Part shown: piece by piece, positions 7,016 to 13,480 of the stretch
Layout: each line of letters opens with the position of its first letter
How positions within the stretch are numbered: position 1 is the first letter of the stretch
NCBI GenBank assembly: GCA_025936205.1
Contig: JAICTU010000216.1
Location: 1-14,618, forward strand
Direction of reading: 5' to 3'
DNA from: Polyangiaceae bacterium
Lineage (GTDB): Bacteria > Myxococcota > Polyangia > Polyangiales > Polyangiaceae
DNA length: 14,618 bases
Program-made: the position numbers and the translations under genes
Notes under the pieces: model-generated
What the model was told of the DNA's origin: nothing
Databases searched by the model: none
The model's input: only the letters and a program-made list of their open reading frames with translations

Positions 7016-8472
7016 CAGTGGTACCGGATCCGCGGGTCGACCAGCGCGTAGCTGATGTCGGTGAGCAGCATGCCCAGCAAGACCAGGAGGGTGGTGAGCA
7101 ACTGCACGCCCATGATCACGTTGTAGTCACGCTGATAGATGGACTCGACCGTCCACTGCCCGATGCCCGGAATCCCGAAGATGTATTCGATGATCACCGA
7201 GCCGCCGAGCACCGCCGGCAGCAACTCGGAGAGCAAGGTCAGGATCGGCAACAGGCCGTTGCGCAGCGCGTGCTTGCCGATCACGAGGCTCTCGGGCAAG
7301 CCCTTGGCACGCGCCGTGCGGATGTAGTCTGACTGAATCACCTCCAGCAGGCCAGTGCGCATGTAGCGGCTGAGGGCTGCCAGCGAGCCGTACGTGAGGC
7401 AACCGATAGGCAGCACCAGGTGCCACGCCACGTCGGAGAACTTGCCCCAGGTGGTCAGATCCTCGAAGCCGGGCGACTGGAAGCCGCCCGTGGGAAACCA
7501 GCGCAGCGCGGGCCAGTTCGAACCCTCGGAGATGAAGTACAAGAGCAGCGTCGCCACGAAGAACGAGGGCAGCGAGTAGAGCATGAACAGCACGGTCGTG
7601 AGCACGCGATCGCCCAGCGTGCCGCGCCGCACGGCGCTCAGGATGCCGAGCGGGATCGAGATCGCGTAGGCCAGCAGCAGCGAGACCACCGACAGGGACA
7701 GCGAATAGCGCAGCTTGGAGGCGAGCGTGGTGAGCACCGGCTCGCGCGTGGCCAGCGAGACGCCGAAGTTCAGCCGCAGCAGGTTGCTCCAGTAGGTGGC
7801 AAAGCGCGTGTCCAAGAAGAAGATGCGCAGCTTCTGTGCCCCGGAATACTGAAAGCGCTCGCGCACTTCTTCGTACCAGCGCTGCCAGGCCAGCAGCACC
7901 TCGCGCTTCTCCGATTCCGGCGCCTCGAAGGCGTAACGCAGGCGTGAGAGCCGCGAGCGCTCTGACGACACAGCGTCGTTGTGGGCCCGCACCTCCGGCG
8001 AGGGCGCTGGATTGTACGGATCGATCAGCCGGCGGGGGGCGTTCAGGCGCAGAAAATAGGCGGCGGTGTCGCGCAGCGCGCCCTGCCCGGCGCGGTCTGC
8101 TTCCAGCATCACCTCCATCAGGTGCGGCACGGCGTAGCTGCCGAGATCCTCCAGTTGCTCCTGCAGGACCATGCGCTCGCTGATGGGCGCGGGCACGATC
8201 TGCCCGGCGACCTCGAGCTGGTGCCTGAGCTGCTCGGTCGTGAGCAGGAAGCGCGTGTTGAACAGGATCGGCTTGTCCAGATTGAACTGCTCGCGGAACA
8301 GCTTGTACGACTCGCTCGTCGCCTCACCGCGGGCGTTGCTCACGACATCCGCGCTCTCCGCCTGCTTGCCAGGCCGCCCGGGCGCCAGGTTGAGCACCAG
8401 GAAGATCAGCAGGCTGATCCCGAAGAAGGTCGGGATCATCAGCAGCAAGCGGCGAAGAATGTAAGTGCGCAT
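7015..8472 (-). CDS. Peptide ABC transporter permease (OppB/DppB type) with HEAT-like periplasmic insertion
   Basis: This is the partner channel subunit. Helix 1 (about 9-29) and LNLAPGRPG are followed by REQFNLDKPIL, as in normal OppB. The conserved part resumes at YWSNLLRLNFGVSLATREPV (about 227-246) and runs through the remaining helices, the EAA loop (DYIRTARAKGLPESLVIGKH, 382-401), IIEYIFGIPGIGQW and the C-terminal DPRIRY. The protein is 485 residues; usual members have ~310-340, and the excess is an insertion of ~150 residues (72-218) on the predicted periplasmic side. Residues 103-150 look like a HEAT-type helical repeat (LEDLGSYAVPHLMEVML, then RDTAAYFLRLNAPR); the rest is charged and helical. 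ATG 8472 lacks a clear ribosome-binding site and lies 30 nt after the binding-protein stop, behind a small hairpin, which may lower its translation relative to the binding protein. Confidence 0.94.
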   Translation of the reverse strand: MRTYILRRLLLMIPTFFGISLLIFLVLNLAPGRPGKQAESADVVSNARGEATSESYKLFREQFNLDKPILFNTRFLLTTEQLRHQLEVAGQIVPAPISERMVLQEQLEDLGSYAVPHLMEVMLEADRAGQGALRDTAAYFLRLNAPRRLIDPYNPAPSPEVRAHNDAVSSERSRLSRLRYAFEAPESEKREVLLAWQRWYEEVRERFQYSGAQKLRIFFLDTRFATYWSNLLRLNFGVSLATREPVLTTLASKLRYSLSLSVVSLLLAYAISIPLGILSAVRRGTLGDRVLTTVLFMLYSLPSFFVATLLLYFISEGSNWPALRWFPTGGFQSPGFEDLTTWGKFSDVAWHLVLPIGCLTYGSLAALSRYMRTGLLEVIQSDYIRTARAKGLPESLVIGKHALRNGLLPILTLLSELLPAVLGGSVIIEYIFGIPGIGQWTVESIYQRDYNVIMGVQLLTTLLVLLGMLLTDISYALVDPRIRYH

Positions 8473-8488
8473 GGCGGGGGTCGCAGCG

Positions 8489-8502
8489 GGAGCCTCAGCT
8501 CC
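8489..8502 (-). promoter_or_regulatory. Small hairpin between binding-protein and permease genes
   Basis: GGAGC-TGAG-GCTCC on the coding strand forms a 5-bp stem with a 4-nt loop, directly after the binding-protein stop and 16 nt before the permease start. Hairpins in this position are known in other importers (for example malE-malF) to favour the binding protein by protecting upstream mRNA. The stem is short, so this is tentative. Confidence 0.3.
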
Positions 8503-10476
8503 TCAGGTGTCGCCGTGAGAGTTCCACCAGGGCATCAGATTCACGATCGGTCGAGTCTTGGCGTACACGATACCTTCCAGCCCGCGCCGATGGCAGTAGG
8601 CGAAGCGCGGCAGGAACATGAACGAGTATGGCTGCTCGTCTTGCAGGATGTGGTGAAAGGCGTGCAGCAACTTGATGCGCTCGGGCTTGTCGAGCGTCAC
8701 GCGCAGGGCTTCGATCAGCTTGTCCGCCTGCTTATTACGAAAGCCGACGCGGTTCGACCCCCGGGGCACATCGGCCTGCGAGGAGTGCCAGACCTGAAAC
8801 AGATCCGGGGCCCAGGGCAGCCCCCAGGCGCCGGTGAAGGCGTCGAACTTCTTTTCCTCCATGCGCTTCTGCATCAGGCTCCACTCGGCGGCCTCGATGT
8901 TCATCTTGATGCCGATGCTGAGCAGGTCTTCCTTGAAGATGTTCGCCGCGGAGCTGAACTCCGGCGATGAACCGTAGATCAGCAGCGTGAATTCGAACGG
9001 CGTGCGCTGGTTGCCACGCAGTGCTTTATCGAGCACACCGTCCTTGTCGGTGTCGGCCCAGCCTGCTTCAGACAGCACCTTGCTGGCTTGCTTCAGATCG
9101 AAGGGCAGCGCCTGCACGTCCGGCGCCAGGTACGGCGTGCTCTCCAGGAACGGTCCGCGCGCGACCTGACCCAGGCCGGAGAACACCTTCTTCACGATCT
9201 CTTCGCGGTTCAAGGACAGGGTCATGGCCCGCCGCACGCGCTTGTCCGCGAACAGCGGATTGTCCTCGTTCCAGCCGATGTAATAATAGCGGGGGTCCTC
9301 CTGGATGTCGCAGCTGATCTCGCCGTTGAGGAAGGGATTGTTCTTGGGACGCTGGTCTTCCGGCAAGCCCTCGTACTGTTGCACCTCCTCGCGGTACTGG
9401 CCTTGCCGCAGCAAGCCGAGCATGAGCTCTCCGCTCTTCAGCTTGAGCACGGTCTGGGTTCGATCGGAGTACACCGAGTACTTGATGCTGGAGAGCGCGG
9501 GCTTCTCGTCGTAGTAGTCCTCGTTGCGCTCGAGCAGGATCTCGACGCCGGGCGTGTATTTGACGAAGCGATAGGGCCCTGTACCGACGACTCCCTTGTT
9601 GTTGTACCAGTGCTGGTTCAGGTTCAGCCCGATCGTGGACTCCGGAAACGGCGTGCCGTCCTCCGCGTGAGCGAAGATGAATTTGGGCATCGGTGGGACC
9701 AACAACGAGAAGTCGACGTTCAAGGCCTGCTTCTTGTTCCAGCGCAGCTCCAGCGTGTAGTCGTCGAGCGCTTTCCAGCTGGCCAGCTCCTGGTAATAGG
9801 ACTTGGCGAACCCGTTCTGCACCTGCGGGTCCTTCAGCATGTCAAAGTAGAAGACGTAGTCGTGCGCCGTGAACGGGTGCTCCTTGTTCAGCCAGGCGTA
9901 GCGCGGATGGGCCAGATCGACGCCGCCGACCGGATGCCACTTCACGCCCTTGCGCAGGTAAATGGTGAAGACCTTGTAATCCTCGGTGATCTCCACCCGC
10001 CAGGCGAGGTCGCCACGATAGGTGTCAGGATCGCCCCAGCTATTTCGACGCGCGATCGAGGATTCCACGTATTCGAAGAGCTTGTCGTTCAACTCGCCGG
10101 CGTTCTCGATCATCGAGTTGAAGCCCTTGGGATCGCCGCTGGGCCAGTCCACGGTGATGCCACCGGTGGTCTTCGCGCCGGGCGGAGGCCAATGCAGATC
10201 GCGCTCCGTCAGGAAGTTCGGCACCTCCGGATGCCGGAGCCGGACACCGACGCTCGGATCCGACGAAGGGCTGCCGGCGCCGCTCGCAGGCCCGGCGGTC
10301 TTCAGCCGGGTCAGCTCGGCGGCCATGCGCTCGGTGGACTCACCCAGCACGCGAAGTTGCTGCGACTGCGAGACCAGCCGGGCCTCCACCGCGTGCAGCT
10401 GTAGGGCAGATGCCGCCAAAAGCCCCACGATCACGACGCTGCCCACGGCTCGCCAGCCCGGTCGACCCTGCTCCAT
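8503..10476 (-). CDS. Extracellular solute-binding protein, family 5, membrane-anchored
   Basis: This 657-residue protein captures the substrate, probably peptides or a similar solute, for the downstream permeases. The SBP_bac_5 fold covers about residues 85-650. Recognisable parts are the domain start near DWPSGDPKGFNSMIENAGELN, the region DLAWRVEITEDYKVFTIYLR then KGVKWHP, VVGTGPYRFVKYTPG, LFADKRVRRAMTLSLNREEIV, and AGWADTDKDGVLDK (a DxDxDG Ca2+-like loop common in this family), with a C-terminal WWNSH. The N-terminus is unusual: MEQGRPGWRA, a membrane helix (about 11-29) with no lipobox Cys and no obvious cleavage site, then a likely coiled coil (30-60) and a Ser/Gly/Pro linker. The protein is therefore predicted to stay anchored in the inner membrane. 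ATG 10476 has no strong ribosome-binding site. A TTG at 10560 preceded by GAGG (6-nt gap) would add 28 residues and cannot be excluded. Confidence 0.92.
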   Translation of the reverse strand: MEQGRPGWRAVGSVVIVGLLAASALQLHAVEARLVSQSQQLRVLGESTERMAAELTRLKTAGPASGAGSPSSDPSVGVRLRHPEVPNFLTERDLHWPPPGAKTTGGITVDWPSGDPKGFNSMIENAGELNDKLFEYVESSIARRNSWGDPDTYRGDLAWRVEITEDYKVFTIYLRKGVKWHPVGGVDLAHPRYAWLNKEHPFTAHDYVFYFDMLKDPQVQNGFAKSYYQELASWKALDDYTLELRWNKKQALNVDFSLLVPPMPKFIFAHAEDGTPFPESTIGLNLNQHWYNNKGVVGTGPYRFVKYTPGVEILLERNEDYYDEKPALSSIKYSVYSDRTQTVLKLKSGELMLGLLRQGQYREEVQQYEGLPEDQRPKNNPFLNGEISCDIQEDPRYYYIGWNEDNPLFADKRVRRAMTLSLNREEIVKKVFSGLGQVARGPFLESTPYLAPDVQALPFDLKQASKVLSEAGWADTDKDGVLDKALRGNQRTPFEFTLLIYGSSPEFSSAANIFKEDLLSIGIKMNIEAAEWSLMQKRMEEKKFDAFTGAWGLPWAPDLFQVWHSSQADVPRGSNRVGFRNKQADKLIEALRVTLDKPERIKLLHAFHHILQDEQPYSFMFLPRFAYCHRRGLEGIVYAKTRPIVNLMPWWNSHGDT

Positions 10477-10528
10477 GCGCCAGGTATACAGAACCTTGGG
10501 AGCTTCGTCGCCAGGCAGGGCCCGAGCG

Positions 10529-10558
10529 CACGAGCCCGGGGCGCGCTCGTGGGAGCGC
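10529..10558 (-). promoter_or_regulatory. Two overlapping, mutually exclusive stem-loops in the binding-protein leader
   Basis: On the coding strand, GCGCTC-CCAC-GAGCGC (10558-10543, 6 bp) overlaps CACGAGC-9 nt-GCTCGTG (10551-10529, 7 bp). They share the CACGAGC segment, so only one can form at a time. This could be a switch, but both arms are GC-rich and could arise by chance. Confidence 0.25.
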
Positions 10559-10580
10559 AATCCCTACCTCGAGGCCGGAA

Positions 10581-10586
10581 ATTATC
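10581..10586 (-). promoter_or_regulatory. Possible -10 element for the ABC operon
   Basis: The minus strand reads GATAAT, a 5/6 match to the sigma-70-type TATAAT, about 105 nt before the binding-protein ATG. No matching -35 hexamer is seen 16-18 nt upstream, so an alternative sigma factor or an activator would be needed. Weak call. Confidence 0.2.
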
Positions 10587-10667
10587 GACAGCGCTGATAC
10601 ACGGGACGCCCCATCGAGCCGCAGCTGACCCGTTCCATGCGCCCCTGGCCCCTCCCTCTCTGTGACC

Positions 10668-10688
10668 TGGGGGGACCACCGCCCCCCA
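10668..10688 (+). promoter_or_regulatory. GC-rich hairpin just upstream of the CAP-protein gene
   Basis: TGGGGGG (10668-10674), a 7-nt loop ACCACCG, then CCCCCCA (10682-10688) form a perfect 7-bp stem ending 27 nt before ATG 10716. No T-tract follows on the plus strand, so it is more likely a 5'-leader structure than a terminator. Confidence 0.3.
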
Positions 10689-10715
10689 AACCTCATTTCG
10701 CGCTATCCATCTCCT

Positions 10716-11696
10716 ATGTTCGACCCTCGCGCGCCCGCGCCGACCCGTTCTTCGTCCGCCGCATCCGCTGAAAGCCGTAGCTCCACTTCCGGTAGTCCCG
10801 AGCAGGTCGCCCCGCGGGCGCGTGCCGCGCAGCGCTCGGCGCGCAGGCTGCTCCAGACGCTGGTCTTCAGCGTGCCGTGGTTACTGGCCGGCGCCGCGTG
10901 CAGCGGTGATGGCGGCGACGAGCTCACGCAGGATGGCGACAATATGGTCGGCCAGGGCTCCATGGACAACGGGGGCTCCGGCGGCACGATGGCGATGGGC
11001 TCCGGTGGTGGCAGGAGCGTCGTGCCCTCGACGGGCGGCGTTGGCGGCTCGTCCGGGACCACCACGGGCAACGGCGGCTCCAGCTCGCTGGGCGGAGACG
11101 CCGCCAGCGGAGGTGTCGCCAGCGGCGGCATGAGCGGCGAGGTGCCCGGTGATCTGCCCGCAGCCCCTGGCGAGACGGGCATCTTCGTGGGCATGACGGC
11201 GGCGCACAACGCGATCCGCGCCGGCCTGGACCTCGACCCGCCGTTGCCCGATCTCACCTGGAATCAGAGTCTATCGGACTTCGCGCAGCAGTGGGCCAAC
11301 ACGCTCGCCAACGACACGAACTGCGGCACCATCTTTCACCGCGACCAGCGCATGTATGGGGAGAATATCGCGTTCTCCGGTATCAAAGGCGCCGGGACGA
11401 TCATGTATCCGCCCGAAGAAGCCGTCGAGAGTTGGGCTGCCGAGGTCCTCTGCTGGGACTACGGCACGATCCTCGGTAACGGCCAGCCCACGCCCAGCTC
11501 GGAGAGCTGCGATTCGAAGTGCATCGCCGACCAGCACAGCAGCGGCTGCGGCCACTACACACAGCTGGTTTGGCGCAACACGAGAGAAGTGGGTTGTGGC
11601 TACGCCACCTGTGTCGACGACAATGGCTTCTCGGACGGCGTCTGGGTGTGCAACTACAGCCCGCCCGGGAACTTCGTCGGTCAGGCGCCGTACTGA
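10716..11696 (+). CDS. Secreted CAP-superfamily (SCP/PR-1-like) protein, possible lipoprotein
   Basis: This 326-residue exported protein ends in a CAP domain (about 157-326). CAP signatures are AHNAIRAG with His164, MYGENI with Glu216, GHYTQLVWRNTREVGCG with His280 and Glu291, and VCNYSPPGN. These supply the usual His/Glu/Glu/His cavity residues, and eight cysteines in the domain suggest disulfides and an oxidising location. The N-terminus has a long basic region (SARRLLQ, weakly Tat-like), a hydrophobic stretch (about 48-60) and LLAGAAC with Cys62, a poor lipobox because -3 is Gly. Residues 78-145 are a Gly/Ser-rich linker, typical of myxobacterial surface proteins. ATG 10716 is chosen because the signal peptide follows; no ribosome-binding site is visible, and GTG 10662 upstream is possible. 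Bacterial CAP proteins have varied or unknown roles, so no activity is assigned. Convergent with the next gene. Confidence 0.9.
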   Translation: MFDPRAPAPTRSSSAASAESRSSTSGSPEQVAPRARAAQRSARRLLQTLVFSVPWLLAGAACSGDGGDELTQDGDNMVGQGSMDNGGSGGTMAMGSGGGRSVVPSTGGVGGSSGTTTGNGGSSSLGGDAASGGVASGGMSGEVPGDLPAAPGETGIFVGMTAAHNAIRAGLDLDPPLPDLTWNQSLSDFAQQWANTLANDTNCGTIFHRDQRMYGENIAFSGIKGAGTIMYPPEEAVESWAAEVLCWDYGTILGNGQPTPSSESCDSKCIADQHSSGCGHYTQLVWRNTREVGCGYATCVDDNGFSDGVWVCNYSPPGNFVGQAPY

Positions 11697-11714
11697 GTTT
11701 CTGGCGGCGTCGCC

Positions 11715-11735
11715 CCCCTCGGAGCAGCTCAGGGG
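11715..11735. terminator. Possible bidirectional terminator hairpin between convergent genes
   Basis: CCCCT (11715-11719) pairs with AGGGG (11731-11735), and inside it GAG pairs with CTC around a CAG loop. The hairpin lies in the 32-nt convergent gap and overlaps the lipoprotein stop codon. No T-tract follows on either strand, so this is a weak terminator call based mainly on position. Confidence 0.3.
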
Positions 11736-12904
11736 ATCAAATAGCTGACGTCGATGCGCTGCGTGTCCCAGGTCGAGATCAGCGCGTCGGCGTTGCCGTT
11801 GTCGTTGGTGACCTGTTCGAACGCGAGCCGGAATTGCGCGCGGTCGCGCGTACCGAGGTCCGCCGCCAGCGCGTTGCGCACGTCGACCTGCAACACGGTG
11901 CCCGCGTTGCCGGCCGTCGCGATCCTGCCCAGCGCCGCGAGCGGATCGGCCTCGAACGCCTCGGGACCGATCGCATCGAAGGCCGCGTGATCCAGCGTGA
12001 GCCCGCCCAGACCGTTGAACGGATTACCGGAGCGCTGAGTGATCTGGAAGTTCAGCCGTGCGCTCTGCAGCCGAGCCATGTCGCTCGGCAGGGCTGCCAG
12101 CGCGAAGCTCATGAAGCCCTTTAACTGGAGGCCGCCGGTCCCGTTGTCTCCCACACACACGGTGTCCTGGTTGCGCGCGCAGTCACCCTGACCATAGGTG
12201 TCGTTGCTGCGCCAGGTACCCGTGAGGTCACGGTTTTGCTGAGCTGCCAGGGAGACGTTGATCTGCCGCAGCAAGGCGAAGGAGGACTCTGCCGGAGCCG
12301 ACAGATGTTGGCCATCACGGTCCTGGGCGGAGGTGGACAGGAAGAAGTTGATCGGCGGCGACACCACGTCCGCGGGATCGCTGCCCGCGGGATAGGCGAG
12401 CGGATCCTTGGGCGTGATGGTGAGCTGCGTGCCCTGATCGTTCCAGCTGAAGCTGACGCTGCTCGACGGGATACCCTCGGACTGGTACGCGGCCTCCGTC
12501 TTCGCCTCATCCATCGGCACGCTGAACTCGATCACGATCTTCACGTCATTCGCGACCCCGCGTGCGCCGTTCGCTGGCGAAACCGACACGACGCTCGGCC
12601 CCTGCGCTTGCATCTCCGGCGGCGGCGGCGAAGCCTCGACAGGAGGAGCAGGCGGCTTGTCGTCGCCGGTCAGGGGCAGATCGTTGCGTGTGGTCTCGGC
12701 GGGGGAGGCCGGCGTCTCCATGACTGGCGGCGGCGCCTCGGGCTCGCCCTTCATCATGTCCGGCGTCATATCCGCGGCAGGCGGCGGATCCATCGGAGGA
12801 GCGACGTCACCATCGAACAAGTTGCCATTGGACTGCCCGCAGGCGGCCAGGCAAAGCCAACCAGCGCTCACCATCAGACTGCGCACGACGGGAATCCTTT
12901 GCAT
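11729..12904 (-). CDS. Lipoprotein with SbsA-type Ig-like (Big_5) domain and C-terminal beta-sandwich-like region
   Basis: This 391-residue protein is predicted to be lipid-anchored in the envelope. A signal peptide (1-21) ends in LAAC with Cys22, a good lipobox. Residues 30-102 are a Pro/Met/Glu-rich linker. Residues 103-200 match the SbsA Ig-like (Big_5) pattern: PSVVSVSPANGARGVANDV, IEFSVPMD, then VSFSWNDQGTQLTITPKDPL. The C-terminal ~170 residues (NVSLAAQQNRDLTGTWRSND, VCVGDNGTGG, LKGFMSFALAALPSDMARLQ, then a VDVRNAL region and a final IDVSYLIP) resemble the secreted DNRLRE-type beta-sandwich modules; this second call is by recognition only. Such architectures occur in adhesion or carbohydrate-associated surface proteins, but no function is assigned. 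ATG 12904 is well supported by GGAGG 4 nt upstream. The gene appears monocistronic, with a long upstream gap. Confidence 0.85.
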   Translation of the reverse strand: MQRIPVVRSLMVSAGWLCLAACGQSNGNLFDGDVAPPMDPPPAADMTPDMMKGEPEAPPPVMETPASPAETTRNDLPLTGDDKPPAPPVEASPPPPEMQAQGPSVVSVSPANGARGVANDVKIVIEFSVPMDEAKTEAAYQSEGIPSSSVSFSWNDQGTQLTITPKDPLAYPAGSDPADVVSPPINFFLSTSAQDRDGQHLSAPAESSFALLRQINVSLAAQQNRDLTGTWRSNDTYGQGDCARNQDTVCVGDNGTGGLQLKGFMSFALAALPSDMARLQSARLNFQITQRSGNPFNGLGGLTLDHAAFDAIGPEAFEADPLAALGRIATAGNAGTVLQVDVRNALAADLGTRDRAQFRLAFEQVTNDNGNADALISTWDTQRIDVSYLIP

Positions 12905-12923
12905 GGTTCCTCCCTTCCATCTT

Positions 12924-12937
12924 CCGCTCGCGAGCGG
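12924..12937. promoter_or_regulatory. 14-bp palindrome next to the lipoprotein ribosome-binding site
   Basis: CCGCTCGCGAGCGG is a perfect palindrome ending about 11 nt before the GGAGG of the lipoprotein gene. As DNA it could be an operator; as RNA it folds into a 5-bp stem with a CGCG loop beside the ribosome-binding site. Just upstream is a tandem CTAACG repeat (12952-12963, plus strand). Confidence 0.35.
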
Positions 12938-13105
12938 GTAGCTAGGATGAACTAACGCTAACGGTAACAACGGACTCGACCGCGAGCAAGCACGCGCGCC
13001 TCATCCAGCGCGTTTGATCGAGCCATTCTCGCGGCGCTCGGCTCACGCGCGCCCACTCGCGTGTCGTGCTGTAGAGGTGGAGCCAGCAGGAGATCGAGTA
13101 ACTCT

Positions 13106-13206
13106 CGCATGCTGCGATGCGCCGATGCTGCGCCCTGAGCTCACTGGAGCTCGTCAGCGCAGCGCGTAGCGCACACGGCAGCACGTTCACGCGCGGTCAG
13201 CGTGAA
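13106..13206. ncRNA. Cluster of three stem-loops, possible structured RNA
   Basis: Three hairpins lie in a row. First, CGCAT-6 nt-ATGCG (13106-13121). Second, GCTGCGC (13127-13133) pairs with GCGCAGC (13157-13163) and encloses GAGCTC-ACTG-GAGCTC (13137-13152). Third, TTCACGC-7 nt-GCGTGAA (13186-13206). All stems are perfect. The strand is unknown: on plus the cluster precedes a T5 run at 13353, while on minus it could belong to the lipoprotein 5' leader or the rlmE 3' end. No known RNA family is recognised. Confidence 0.3.
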
Positions 13207-13338
13207 GTATTCGGCTGCAAGAGTAAGACACGAGCGTCTGCCAGCTGCAGCGGCCGGAACTTTGAACCAGATTGCCTGAGCACACGTGCATCCGGAGTAC
13301 GCGCATGCCCGAGATGGTGCACGCCGATCATGATTTCT

Positions 13339-13357
13339 GCGGAGCCCGCGCGTTTTT
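13339..13357 (+). terminator. Weak rho-independent-like terminator
   Basis: GCGG-AGC-CCGC forms a short 4-bp stem with a 3-nt loop, followed by GCG and then TTTTT on the plus strand. No plus-strand gene ends here, so if it is functional it would end an unannotated plus-strand transcript from the gap. The stem is short, so confidence is low. Confidence 0.25.
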
Positions 13358-13480
13358 CTGTCCCGCGGTTCCCCCGCCCGACGCGACACACCTGGACCTA
13401 CAATCCCCGCTCCGCCGTGTCCCACCCAGTGTTGCACGCCAGTGGCATGCGCTCGGCGCGTACCTGGAAACGTTACCGGA

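Larger units (their letters stand above)
10477..10715. other. Divergent intergenic region between ABC operon and CAP-protein gene
   Basis: This 239-nt region carries the control signals of the ABC operon (leftward) and the CAP-protein gene (rightward). Seen here are a -10-like GATAAT on the minus strand, two mutually exclusive hairpins in the binding-protein leader, an 8-bp palindrome CAGCGCTG (10589-10596) and a 7-bp GC hairpin before the CAP gene. No clear -35 element was found on either strand. Confidence 0.5.
12905..13480. other. 576-nt gene-poor region between lipoprotein and rlmE
   Basis: Open frames exist on both strands, but their third-position GC bias is much weaker than in neighbouring genes and their products (Cys/Arg/Ser-rich) resemble nothing I know, so I call no gene. 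The left end holds the lipoprotein promoter region. The middle and right hold a run of stem-loops (13106-13206) followed by a weak hairpin with TTTTT on the plus strand (13339-13357). No tRNA-like T-arm (GGTTCRANTCC) was found. Confidence 0.6.

Noticed and set aside
4973..7051. 692-codon open frame on the plus strand
   Set aside because: It is antisense to the ABC genes, and its product is full of His, Gln, Asp and Arg, the usual signature of the reverse strand of a GC-rich gene. The minus-strand frames here carry clear transporter motifs.
9088..10404. 438-codon open frame on the plus strand
   Set aside because: It lies opposite the solute-binding protein, has no recognisable domain, and arises from the GC-rich codon pattern of the opposite strand.
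12905..13480. tRNA gene in the long gap
   Set aside because: No T-arm consensus (GGTTCRANTCC), acceptor stem or CCA pattern was found on either strand.
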